15,340 nucleotides of DNA, taken from contig DATIXG010000041.1 of assembly GCA_035518815.1 (NCBI GenBank), positions 1 through 15,340 of the forward strand, read 5' to 3'. A program made the position numbers and the translations under genes. Source of the stretch: AG25 sp035518815 (GTDB taxonomy: Bacteria > Gemmatimonadota > Gemmatimonadetes > Gemmatimonadales > GWC2-71-9). Positions 7,249 to 14,204 of the stretch are shown piece after piece (the first letter of the stretch is position 1; each line of letters starts with the position of its first letter). A model generated the notes under the pieces. It saw only the letters and a list, made by a program, of their open reading frames with translations. It searched no databases and was not told the origin of the DNA.

Positions 7249-8826
7249 TCACGGCGGTTCGCTCTGTCGTCGCCGTCTCGCCAGGGCCGCTGCGAGCTGC
7301 CGGTCCCACCCGTACACGTCATCGCGGAACTCGACCGAGCCGTCGTCGTCCACCCAGGCCGTCCAATACGCGAGGTACCCCGGAACGGATTTCACGAGCG
7401 GCACAGGCTCCTCCTTCACCACCGCCATCCTCTTCCGTACCGAGTCGCTGGTCCAGCGCACGGAGTCGTCGAGCAGGTACGTTGCCAGCTCGGCCGCACG
7501 GGCGACGCGGACGCAGCCGTGGCTGAATGTGCGGACGCGCTCCTGGAAGGACGCGCGCACTGGCGTATCGTGCATGCAGACGTTGAAGCGGCTCCCGAAT
7601 ATCGTTTTCACGGCGCCGAGGGGGTTGTCGTACCCGGGCGCCTGCTTCAATCGCAGTGTGAACGTGCTCTCGGTCATGGCCGACCAATCCACGGTGACGG
7701 GATCAACCGGTAGCAGGGCCTTCCCCGAGTCTCGGAACACGCTGATGCCGTGCCGCGCGATGTAGGTCGAGTCCTTCCGAATGAGCGGCAGGATCTCCTG
7801 AGACGCGATCGCGGGAGGGATGTCCCACACCGGGCTGAACACGAGGGCGGTGATCCGTCCACTGGCGATCGGTGTGGGCCAGTCGGGCCGACCCACGATC
7901 ACCGGCATCTCCATCACCCGGCGACCATGATCTCTGACCTCGAGCGTGAACGCGGCGCTGTTCACCATCACGTAGCGCTCCCCCAGCTCCCTCGGCAGCC
8001 AGCGCCACCGCTCGAGGTTCAGCTCGATCTGGCGCACGCGCTCGGCCGCCGGAACGTTCAAGGCGGCGAGGGTGGCCGGACCCACGACTCCGTCCGTCGC
8101 GAGGCCATGGCGCGCCTGGAAGTGGCGCACGCCCTCCTCGAGGGCCGAGTCCCCGGGCGGCAGATCGCCTTCCTCGGCCAACCGGGCGCGCAGGGTGGGC
8201 ACGAGGTCGTCCCCGCGCGCGATCGTTTTTCGGCCACCGCGAGCGGCCACCTCGCGGTAGCGGGCCAACGCACTCCGCAGCAGCGCGTACTGCGGTGCGG
8301 GCGGCGCGAGCTGGGCGAGCGCCTCCGGCACACGGGCTGCGTCCATCACGGTGCCGGCGGCAGCGACCAGGTCGAAGGTGGTCGGGGCCCGTGTCCACAG
8401 CGAGTTCGCGGCGGCCGGGTTGATCCGACCACGGGCCAGGTCCTCGCCAAGGGCGAGCATCGCGCTCGTGAGCCGCAGCTCGAGCTGGGCGAGGCTATCG
8501 GCCGGAAAGGACGGGCCGAGGGACCCCTCGAACCATTCGCTCTGATAGTCCTGCGGGTCGAGCCCGTCGCTCCGGACTCCGTCGATCCACTGCGCCAGCT
8601 CCCAGGCGCGGGGAGAGGGGCCCTGCTCGCCCAACCAGGCGGGCCGGTAGTCACGCTGCTGGTAGACACGCACAAGGAGGGCGTTCGGGACGCGCTCCGC
8701 CTGCAGGTGGGCTCGCAGGGCGTCGCCCACCGCCTGGGGGGCGGCGCGGCCCGGCACGCTGAGCAGGAGTATGGCGCCGACCTTCAGAGCGTTGCGCAGG
8801 GACCCTCGATGGTGGTGACTGGGCAC
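7249..8826 (-). CDS. Murein L,D-transpeptidase, YcbB/LdtD-like, secreted
   Basis: A 525-residue protein that should form 3-3 cross-links in peptidoglycan in the periplasm. After a hydrophobic export signal (about residues 12-30, around VGAILLLSVPGRAAPQA) comes a helical scaffold domain containing an IDGVRSDGLDPQDY segment. A peptidoglycan-binding repeat (VRHFQARHGLATDGVVGPAT) follows at about 225-255, then the YkuD catalytic domain. The catalytic motif SHGCVRV is intact, with His436 and Cys438, preceded by the conserved MHDTP. Order and size match E. coli LdtD/YcbB. The start is GTG at 8826, four codons after an in-frame stop, with only a weak AGG upstream. No CTTCAC box faces this gene, unlike its neighbours. 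It is followed by the box of the coiled-coil gene. Confidence 0.92.
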   Translation of the reverse strand: MPSHHHRGSLRNALKVGAILLLSVPGRAAPQAVGDALRAHLQAERVPNALLVRVYQQRDYRPAWLGEQGPSPRAWELAQWIDGVRSDGLDPQDYQSEWFEGSLGPSFPADSLAQLELRLTSAMLALGEDLARGRINPAAANSLWTRAPTTFDLVAAAGTVMDAARVPEALAQLAPPAPQYALLRSALARYREVAARGGRKTIARGDDLVPTLRARLAEEGDLPPGDSALEEGVRHFQARHGLATDGVVGPATLAALNVPAAERVRQIELNLERWRWLPRELGERYVMVNSAAFTLEVRDHGRRVMEMPVIVGRPDWPTPIASGRITALVFSPVWDIPPAIASQEILPLIRKDSTYIARHGISVFRDSGKALLPVDPVTVDWSAMTESTFTLRLKQAPGYDNPLGAVKTIFGSRFNVCMHDTPVRASFQERVRTFSHGCVRVARAAELATYLLDDSVRWTSDSVRKRMAVVKEEPVPLVKSVPGYLAYWTAWVDDDGSVEFRDDVYGWDRQLAAALARRRRQSEPP

Positions 8827-8848
8827 GGCGGAAACCTAGCGATGAATC

Positions 8849-8893
8849 CTTCACCGCGACTTCACCCTGCCCTCAAGCATCGAGAGGCAATCT
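8849..8893 (+). promoter_or_regulatory. 11-nt direct-repeat box with -10, driving the CBS/PRTase/Prs operon
   Basis: This is the clearest of the seven boxes: CTTCACC at 8849, CTTCACC at 8860 and CCTCAAG at 8871, exactly 11 nt apart. CAATCT (8888-8893) starts 17 nt after the start of the last repeat and fits a -10. Transcription would start near 8900, six bases before the ribosome-binding site. TTCACC repeated every 11 nt resembles PHO boxes of Streptomyces PhoP and, in architecture, the E. coli PhoB box. Confidence 0.65.
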
Positions 8894-8915
8894 TCAGCAC
8901 GTACCAGGAGGAGCC

Positions 8916-9068
8916 ATGAGACCAGGACCCGTGCAGTTGCACCTGCAAGACATCGAGGCGCGGATGGGTGCCGTCGAGAATGCCATCGCGGCCCTCGAGG
9001 AATTGGCCCAACGGGAAGAGGAGCCCCACAACTTGGAGCATGAGATCGAGGAGCTCCAGGAGGCCTGA
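8916..9068 (+). CDS. Small acidic coiled-coil protein, 50 residues
   Basis: A short ORF beginning MRPGPVQLHLQDIEARM and ending EIEELQEA. After an eight-residue lead, heptad-spaced hydrophobics (L, I, M, V, I, L, L, L, I, L) in a Glu-rich background predict a coiled coil, interrupted near PHNL. There is no signal or membrane segment. A perfect Shine-Dalgarno AGGAGGAG (8906-8913) precedes the ATG and a repeat box lies upstream, so it should be the first cistron of the operon. The CBS gene begins 3 nt after its stop. It is not clearly homologous to the 59-residue coiled-coil protein at 6991-7170, but holds the same position: first small cistron behind the same kind of box. Function unknown. Confidence 0.7.
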   Translation: MRPGPVQLHLQDIEARMGAVENAIAALEELAQREEEPHNLEHEIEELQEA

Positions 9069-9071
9069 CAA

Positions 9072-9545
9072 ATGCTATCAGTCCATGAAGTCATGACCCT
9101 GCGGCCGGTTACCGTGACGCGACAGGCCACGATAGGGGAGTTGATGGGTGAATTCGACCGGCACGACTTCAATGCGCTTCCGGTCGTAGACGCGGGGGAT
9201 GTCCTGGTCGGGATCGTCACCAAGCTGGACGTGCTGCGGGCGTTGCGCCCAGCGCCGGACCTGGACCTGCGCGGCGTGCAGACCATAGCCGGGGCTCCGG
9301 TCGAAGGAATCATGCGTCGCGGCGTGGTCACGGTCGAGCCGGAGGATCCGGTAGCGGTCGCGGCCGACCTGATGGTCGAGACCCGGTTGCGCAGCCTGCC
9401 GGTGGTGCAACGCTCCCCCGGGGCGGGTCGAGTGCTCGTGGGCATTGTGAGCCAGGGAGACCTGCTGCGCGGGTTCCGGTTTGCACTCGCCAACGAGCGG
9501 ATGGCCGCGGGGCTCGAGGCGCCGGTTGGCGCGGAGGCCCGATGA
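9072..9545 (+). CDS. CBS-domain pair protein
   Basis: A 157-residue cytoplasmic protein made almost only of two CBS motifs (Bateman module), at about residues 1-58 and 77-145. The first has VHEVMTLRPVTVTRQATIGE and ALPVVDAGDVLVGIVTKLD; the second has MRRGVVTVEPEDPVAVAAD and SLPVVQ...VLVGIVSQGDLLR. Both keep the hG(I/V)VT/S..D adenosyl-ligand element, so AMP, ATP or another adenosine ligand may bind. Stand-alone pairs like this, such as Hrp1, are common in stress regulons. The stop overlaps the start of the phosphoribosyltransferase gene (ATGA at 9542-9545), so production is coupled and it may sense adenylates for the PRPP genes downstream. Confidence 0.92.
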   Translation: MLSVHEVMTLRPVTVTRQATIGELMGEFDRHDFNALPVVDAGDVLVGIVTKLDVLRALRPAPDLDLRGVQTIAGAPVEGIMRRGVVTVEPEDPVAVAADLMVETRLRSLPVVQRSPGAGRVLVGIVSQGDLLRGFRFALANERMAAGLEAPVGAEAR

Positions 9546-10207
9546 ACTTCGACGGCGAGATGCTGTTCCGGGATCGCGCGGATGCAGGCGCTCGGCTCGC
9601 CCAGCGGCTGACGGCGTATCGCGGGATTAATGCGCTCGTCCTCGGGATCCCGCGCGGTGGCGTCGTGGTGGCGGCAGAGCTCGCGCGCCAGCTCGGCGCC
9701 GAGCTCGACGTGATCGTGGCGCGAAAGCTTGGGTCCCCGGTTTCCGCGGAGCTTGCGATCGGCGCCGTCACGGCGAACGGCGGTCGATTTCTCAACACCG
9801 ACGTCATCGAGCATTTGGACGTGTCGGAGGCCTATCTCGACGCGGTGACCAAACGCGAGCGAGCGGAGGCTCGCCGTCGCGAGGGGCTGTTTCGTGGCGC
9901 CCGGCCTGCGCCCGTCGTCGCCGGGCGTACGGTAATTCTGGTCGACGATGGTCTCGCGACGGGGGCGACGATGCGCGCGGCGGCGCGCTCGCTGCGGCAG
10001 AGCGGGGTGGGACGCCTGGTGGTGGCGGTGCCCGTGGGATCGCGGGAGGCCTGCGCCGCGCTGCGTGCCGAAGCGGACGAGCTCGTTTGCCTGCATGCTC
10101 CCGAGGACTTTGGCGCCGTGGGCGCCTACTACGAGGACTTCAGCCAGACCGAGGACGAGGAAGTCCAGCGACTGTTGCGGGATTCGGCAACGGCGACGCC
10201 AGCCTGA
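9542..10207 (+). CDS. Phosphoribosyltransferase, type I PRTase fold
   Basis: A 221-residue protein. The PRPP loop VILVDDGLATGATM is at about residues 131-144. The N-terminal elements PRGGVVVAAELARQL and ARKLGSPVSAELAIGAV are typical of the stand-alone or hydrolase-fused phosphoribosyltransferases found in stress clusters (Rv0571c-like). The acceptor substrate for this family is not established. In many genomes the same domain continues into a dienelactone-hydrolase domain. Here it ends after the PRTase core, and a hydrolase-fold protein is encoded separately at 1417-2097. It overlaps the CBS gene by 4 nt, and the PRPP synthetase gene starts 13 nt after its stop, so the enzyme supplying its co-substrate is made from the same mRNA. 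Confidence 0.92.
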   Translation: MNFDGEMLFRDRADAGARLAQRLTAYRGINALVLGIPRGGVVVAAELARQLGAELDVIVARKLGSPVSAELAIGAVTANGGRFLNTDVIEHLDVSEAYLDAVTKRERAEARRREGLFRGARPAPVVAGRTVILVDDGLATGATMRAAARSLRQSGVGRLVVAVPVGSREACAALRAEADELVCLHAPEDFGAVGAYYEDFSQTEDEEVQRLLRDSATATPA

Positions 10208-10220
10208 CAGCGCACCGTCC

Positions 10221-11159
10221 ATGAGCCTCACCCTTTTCACCGGTACGGCCAACCCGGCGCTCGGCCAGGCGGTGGCTGACGCGCTTGGCGTGCCGCTCGG
10301 GCGGGCGGACGTCAGCTGTTTTCCCGACGGCGAGCTCCACGTCGAGTTGCAGGAGACTGTACGTGGGCACGACGTCTACGTGCTCCAACCGACGTCCCCT
10401 CCCGTCGAGCGCCATCTGCTCGAGGTGCTGCTCCTCGCCGACGCTTGCCGGCGAGCCGGCGCGGCCCGGATCACCGGGGTCGTGCCGTACTTCGGCTACG
10501 CGCGCCAGGACCGGAGGGCGAGTGGGCGCGCAGCGCTTGGGGCCAGGGTGGTTGCCGATCTCATCGAAACCCGCGGGTTTGCCCGCCTCGTGGCGCTCGA
10601 CCTGCACGCGCCGGCCATTGAGGGCTTCTTCTCGACGCCACTCGAGCACCTGACCGCGGTGCCGGTGCTGGTCGGGGCCCTGGGGAAGTCGCGGCCGGGC
10701 AACGGGGTCGTGGTCGCGCCCGACTTGGGCGCCACGAAGCTCGCGGGGCGCTACGCGAAGGCGCTGATGCTGCCGGTCGCCATCGTCCACAAGGTGCGCG
10801 AGAGCGGCACGGACGTGGAGGTCCGCGGCATCACGGGGGACGTCCACGATCGCTCGCCGATCATCGTGGATGACATGATCAGCACGGGTGGGACGATCGC
10901 CGCGGCGGCAGCGGCTCTCATTGCCGCGGGCTGTGAGCCCGCGCTGACGGTTGTCGCGAGTCACGCGCTGCTGGTCGGCCCCGCGGTCGGGCGGCTGCGC
11001 GCGCTGCGCTTGCGCCGGCTCATCGTGAGCGACAGCGTCACCCTGCCCGAGGTGCAATTGCCGGGGATGGAAACGGCGAGCGTCGCCCCATTGCTGGGCG
11101 ACGCGCTCTCACGTCTGCATCACGATCGCTCGCTCAACGACCTGCTGGTGCACGACTGA
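10221..11159 (+). CDS. prs: Ribose-phosphate pyrophosphokinase (PRPP synthetase)
   Basis: A 312-residue cytoplasmic enzyme that makes PRPP from ribose 5-phosphate and ATP; E. coli Prs has 315. Visible are the FPDGE motif (CFPDGELHVEL), the ATP-site stretch PYFGYARQDRR, His129 in DLHAPAIEGFF (catalytic His of class I enzymes), a Lys and Arg in HKVRE matching the DKRR flexible-loop positions, and the PRPP-binding VDDMISTGGT (about 216-225). The sequence differs from housekeeping Prs at several usually fixed places: APDLGATKLA for SPDVGGVxRA, and HKVR for DKRR. It is probably an accessory paralogue. The ATG at 10221 has no clear Shine-Dalgarno, and coupling to the upstream gene is likely. Its stop lies 3 nt from the convergent CBS gene. 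Confidence 0.92.
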   Translation: MSLTLFTGTANPALGQAVADALGVPLGRADVSCFPDGELHVELQETVRGHDVYVLQPTSPPVERHLLEVLLLADACRRAGAARITGVVPYFGYARQDRRASGRAALGARVVADLIETRGFARLVALDLHAPAIEGFFSTPLEHLTAVPVLVGALGKSRPGNGVVVAPDLGATKLAGRYAKALMLPVAIVHKVRESGTDVEVRGITGDVHDRSPIIVDDMISTGGTIAAAAAALIAAGCEPALTVVASHALLVGPAVGRLRALRLRRLIVSDSVTLPEVQLPGMETASVAPLLGDALSRLHHDRSLNDLLVHD

Positions 11160-11162
11160 GCC

Positions 11163-11780
11163 TCACAGCCGGCCTTCCGCGACGGCCCGCATGATGTCGG
11201 TTGCCGTGACGATCCCCACCAGCTCGCCGTCGTCGAGCACCATCGCGCGGTGCACGCGCTCCTTGAGCATGTAGGCGGCCGCCTGGGGCACGCTCGTGGC
11301 GGGCGTGACGGCGCGCACGCCGCGGCTCATCGCCTCTTCGACGGTGTGCTCGTTCAGCATGTCCCACTCGGCGCCTTTCAGCTCCTGGAAGCGCTCGGCA
11401 ACGTCGGCGCCGGCGTCCGACCATGCATCGTTGAAGTAGGTACCCGGTGCCTCGAGCTCCTCAGCCCATTCCTCCTCCTCGGGAGTCTCAACCCCGTCCT
11501 CCTCCGCCTGCTCGGGCTGCTCGGTGGGTACGCCGGGCGTTTCGGCCTCGAACGTCAGGATATCGTTCGCGGAGATCACGCCGACCAACTTGCCTGTGGC
11601 CACGACCGGCGCGCCCGTGATGTGCCGATTGGAGAGGAGCTCCACGGCATCCCGCAGCGTGACGTCGGGGTCGAGCACGAGGACCCCGGTGGTCATGATG
11701 TCGCGGACGGTGAGCCGGCCAGGCTCCGGGTGCGACGGGCGTGCTGCCGGCGCCGCGTGAGAGCTGTGAGTCGCTTTCAT
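11163..11780 (-). CDS. CBS-domain pair protein with acidic linker
   Basis: A 205-residue protein with CBS motifs at about residues 23-82 and 140-203. The first has VRDIMTTGVLVLDPDVTL and HITGAPVVATGKLVGVISANDIL; the second has AMSRGVRAVTPATSV and RAMVLDDGELVGIVTATDIMRA. Between them is an insert of about 55 residues, strongly acidic at first (EEDGVETPEEEEWAEELE) and then mixed. The frame is open upstream to 11984, inside the baeRF gene. The ATG at 11780 is preferred because AAGGAGG lies 6 nt before it and overlaps the baeRF stop as ATGA. It is last in the four-gene minus-strand operon. The ligand is probably an adenine nucleotide, inferred from the family. Confidence 0.9.
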   Translation of the reverse strand: MKATHSSHAAPAARPSHPEPGRLTVRDIMTTGVLVLDPDVTLRDAVELLSNRHITGAPVVATGKLVGVISANDILTFEAETPGVPTEQPEQAEEDGVETPEEEEWAEELEAPGTYFNDAWSDAGADVAERFQELKGAEWDMLNEHTVEEAMSRGVRAVTPATSVPQAAAYMLKERVHRAMVLDDGELVGIVTATDIMRAVAEGRL

Positions 11781-12577
11781 GTACCGCCTCCTTGGGAAAA
11801 CCGCAGCAGGGCCGCGAGGCCCTCGATCTGTTTCGCCACCTCGGCGTCGTGGATTTCGATCACGGCGGCCCCGTGCTCGCGTGCGTCCTGCATTGCCGCT
11901 CCGACGAGATCGGCCACCGGCATCGCCTCCCCCTCGGCGACGCACTCCGCATCGGAGAGGACCAGCCTTCCGGATATGGCGCACCGGAATCCAGAGCCCC
12001 GGACGTCTGGCCGAACGAGCAGGGTGCCGACCTGGTCCTGGGCCAGCGCGTGTAACGTCTCATGAACCCCGTTCGTGGCCCGCCCGCGGCCCAGGCCCTT
12101 CTGCACCTCGGCCAGGATCTCGCGCTCGACCACCGGCTCGTGAGTGGCGCGAGCCGTGCGCGCCGCGCGCGCCACAACCGCGGGCGTCAGCTCGGTGGGG
12201 TTCAAATGCGTCGTGCCGATCACCCGCTCTGCGATGGCCGGCGGCAAGGCATGCATCAGCGCCGACGCGCTCGGCCCCGGGCCCGCGACGAGGAATCCAT
12301 CCGCCTCACGCTCCTGGTCCAGTCGCACCAGCCGGTCCACCACGGCCGCGACGTGGCGGCGCTCTTCTTCGCGGATCCGCCCGTGGTACTCGCGCTCGCC
12401 CCACCCCGGCCCGCCCTGACGGTCGCTGTGGAATTTCCCTCCCCGCATGGCGGGCGAATGCAGACCCGGCAGCTCGACTGCGGGGGCGTCGCCCGCCTCG
12501 ACGTCGAAGAAACGCGCGTGCTCGCGATCGATCACCACTACGAGCACCCGTCCGATATCATGTTTGACGGTCGTCAT
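11777..12577 (-). CDS. Bacterial archaeo-eukaryotic release factor-like protein (baeRF family)
   Basis: A 266-residue protein related to domains 2 and 3 of eRF1, as seen in Vms1/ANKZF1-like and baeRF proteins. The N-terminal part has VLVVVIDREHARFFDV. It is followed by a GG-W-type loop (GGPGWGEREYHGRIREEERRH, about 54-74) in the place where eRF1 has GGQ, with no Gln after the glycines. The middle has FLVAGPGPSA and HLNPTELTP. The C-terminal part has LVLSDAE and ends near GLAALLRF, the usual end of the eRF1 domain 3 fold. Relatives are proposed to act in ribosome rescue or stress translation; Rv2629 of the DosR regulon is one. ATG 12577 comes one base after the GroEL stop, and its ribosome-binding site lies in the last GroEL codons. 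It overlaps the CBS gene by 4 nt. Confidence 0.85.
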   Translation of the reverse strand: MTTVKHDIGRVLVVVIDREHARFFDVEAGDAPAVELPGLHSPAMRGGKFHSDRQGGPGWGEREYHGRIREEERRHVAAVVDRLVRLDQEREADGFLVAGPGPSASALMHALPPAIAERVIGTTHLNPTELTPAVVARAARTARATHEPVVEREILAEVQKGLGRGRATNGVHETLHALAQDQVGTLLVRPDVRGSGFRCAISGRLVLSDAECVAEGEAMPVADLVGAAMQDAREHGAAVIEIHDAEVAKQIEGLAALLRFSQGGGT

Positions 12578-12578
12578 A

Positions 12579-14198
12579 TCACATCTCCTCTCCCGGTTGC
12601 GGCATGGCGGGCTTGGGCTCGGGCAACTCGGTGAGCGTCGCCTCCGTCAACAGCAGGACCCCGGCGACGGATACCGCGTTCTCGAGCGCGACGCGCACCA
12701 CCTTGGTGGGGTCGATGATTCCCGCCTCCGCCAGATCTACGTACTCGGCGCGGGCGGCGTCGAATCCGAAGTTGCCGGTGCCCCCGCGCATACGATCCAC
12801 CACCACTCCGCCGTCCACCGCCGAGTTCTCGGCGATCTGTCGGGTCGGGGCTTCGAGCGCACGCCGCAGGATCAACATCCCGGTCCGCTCATCACCGCCC
12901 GCCTTCTCGGCCTCGCGCTCGAGCGGCTCGATCGAGCGGAGCAGGGCGAGCCCGCCGCCCGGGACGATGCCCTCGGCGATCGCCGCCTTCGTGGCACTGA
13001 TGGCGTCGTCGAACGCTTCCTTGCGGCTCTTCAGCTCGGTTTCTGAGGGCGCGCCAACCCGGATTACCGCGACGCCGCCGGCCAGTTTGGCGAGCCGCTC
13101 CTCGAGCTTCTCGCGGTCGTAGTCCGACGTCGCGTCCTTGATTTGTTTGCGCAGCTCGTCGCAGCGGCCCGCGATGGCCGCCTTCGCGCCCGCGCCGCCG
13201 ATGATCGTGGTATCCTCGCGGTCCGCCACGACCCGATCGGCCTGTCCCAAGTCGTCCACGCCGACGTGCTCCAGCTTCACTCCGATTTCCTCGGCGATCA
13301 CCCGTCCACCCGTGAGGATCGCCATGTCCTCGAGCATGGCCTTCCGCCGGTCGCCGAACCCGGGCGCCTTGACGCCCAGGCAGGCCAGCGTGCCGCGGAT
13401 CTTGTTGACCACGAGCGTGGCGAGCGCCTCACCCTCGATATCCTCGGCCACCACGAGGAGTGCCCGCCCCAGTTTCGCGACCTGCTCGAGCAGCGGCAGC
13501 AAGTCCTTCAGGTTGGTGATCCGCTTTTCGTGCAGGAGGATGAAGGGGTGCTCGAGCACCGCTTCCATCTTGGCCGCGTCGGTGATGAAGTACGGGGACA
13601 GATAGCCACGGTCGAACTGCATGCCTCCGACGACCTCGAGAGCCGTCTCCGTGCCCTTCGCCTCTTCCACGGTGATCGCGCCGTCGGGGCCGACCTTCTC
13701 CACCGCGTCGGCGACCATGTCTCCGATCGCTGCGTCGTTGTGCGCGGAGATGGCGGCCACCTGGGCCTTCTCGCGCTTGCTCTTGACCGGGCGGGACAGC
13801 TTGCGCATCGCCTCGACGGCCACCACCAGTCCCCGGTCGAGACCCCGCTTCAGGTCGATGGCGCTCGCGCCGGCCGCCACGTTGCGCAGCCCGTCGGCGA
13901 AAATGGCGTGCGCCAACAGGGTCGCCGTCGTGGTGCCGTCTCCCACGGCGTCCCCGGTGCGTGCCGCGGCCTCGCGGAGCACCTGGGCCCCGAGGTTCTC
14001 CTCGGGATCCTTCAAATCAACTTCCTTCGCGATCGTGACGCCGTCGTTGCAGACGAGGGGCTGGCCCCACTTCTTCTCGATCAGCACGCACTTGGATTTC
14101 GGGCCGAGCGTCACGCGCACGGCATCGGCGAGCGCGGTCGCGCCGCGTAACACTTTCTCGCGTGCGGCCGCCCGAAAGATGAGCTGCTTGTGTGGCAT
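12579..14198 (-). CDS. groEL: Divergent 60-kDa chaperonin (GroEL paralogue)
   Basis: A 539-residue ATP-dependent folding chaperonin. Numbering matches E. coli GroEL from residue 1. The P-loop region is VTLGPKSKCVLIEKK (usual: LGPKGRNV), GDGTTTAT carries the ATP-hydrolysis Asp87, and DDAISATKAAIAEGIVPGGG carries the Asp398 equivalent. GGMQFDRGYLSPYF and KAPGFGDRR are present. The C-terminus ends in PQPGEEM instead of the flexible Gly-Gly-Met tail. No groES is in the window, so any co-chaperonin must be encoded elsewhere. The KSKC change and the tail mark a secondary chaperonin, as found in stress clusters. AGGAG precedes the ATG. It starts 6 nt after the HPF/cold-shock gene and ends 1 nt before baeRF, so all are likely co-transcribed. 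Confidence 0.95.
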   Translation of the reverse strand: MPHKQLIFRAAAREKVLRGATALADAVRVTLGPKSKCVLIEKKWGQPLVCNDGVTIAKEVDLKDPEENLGAQVLREAAARTGDAVGDGTTTATLLAHAIFADGLRNVAAGASAIDLKRGLDRGLVVAVEAMRKLSRPVKSKREKAQVAAISAHNDAAIGDMVADAVEKVGPDGAITVEEAKGTETALEVVGGMQFDRGYLSPYFITDAAKMEAVLEHPFILLHEKRITNLKDLLPLLEQVAKLGRALLVVAEDIEGEALATLVVNKIRGTLACLGVKAPGFGDRRKAMLEDMAILTGGRVIAEEIGVKLEHVGVDDLGQADRVVADREDTTIIGGAGAKAAIAGRCDELRKQIKDATSDYDREKLEERLAKLAGGVAVIRVGAPSETELKSRKEAFDDAISATKAAIAEGIVPGGGLALLRSIEPLEREAEKAGGDERTGMLILRRALEAPTRQIAENSAVDGGVVVDRMRGGTGNFGFDAARAEYVDLAEAGIIDPTKVVRVALENAVSVAGVLLLTEATLTELPEPKPAMPQPGEEM

Positions 14199-14204
14199 GG
14201 CGCC

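Noticed and set aside
7750..8919. 389-codon plus-strand frame opposite the L,D-transpeptidase
   Set aside because: The minus strand encodes an intact signal peptide, peptidoglycan-binding and YkuD domain; the plus frame shows no motif.
8894..10252. 452-codon minus-strand frame opposite the CBS and phosphoribosyltransferase genes
   Set aside because: Antisense to three genes with clear motifs, no domain recognisable, Ser/Arg/Thr-rich composition.
11781..11984. N-terminal extension of the acidic-linker CBS protein
   Set aside because: It overlaps the baeRF gene for 68 codons with Arg/Gly-rich sequence; ATG 11780 has an excellent ribosome-binding site.
13143..14150. 335-codon plus-strand frame opposite groEL
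   Set aside because: Antisense to a chaperonin conserved from end to end; the translation is His/Arg/Asp-rich without a fold signature.
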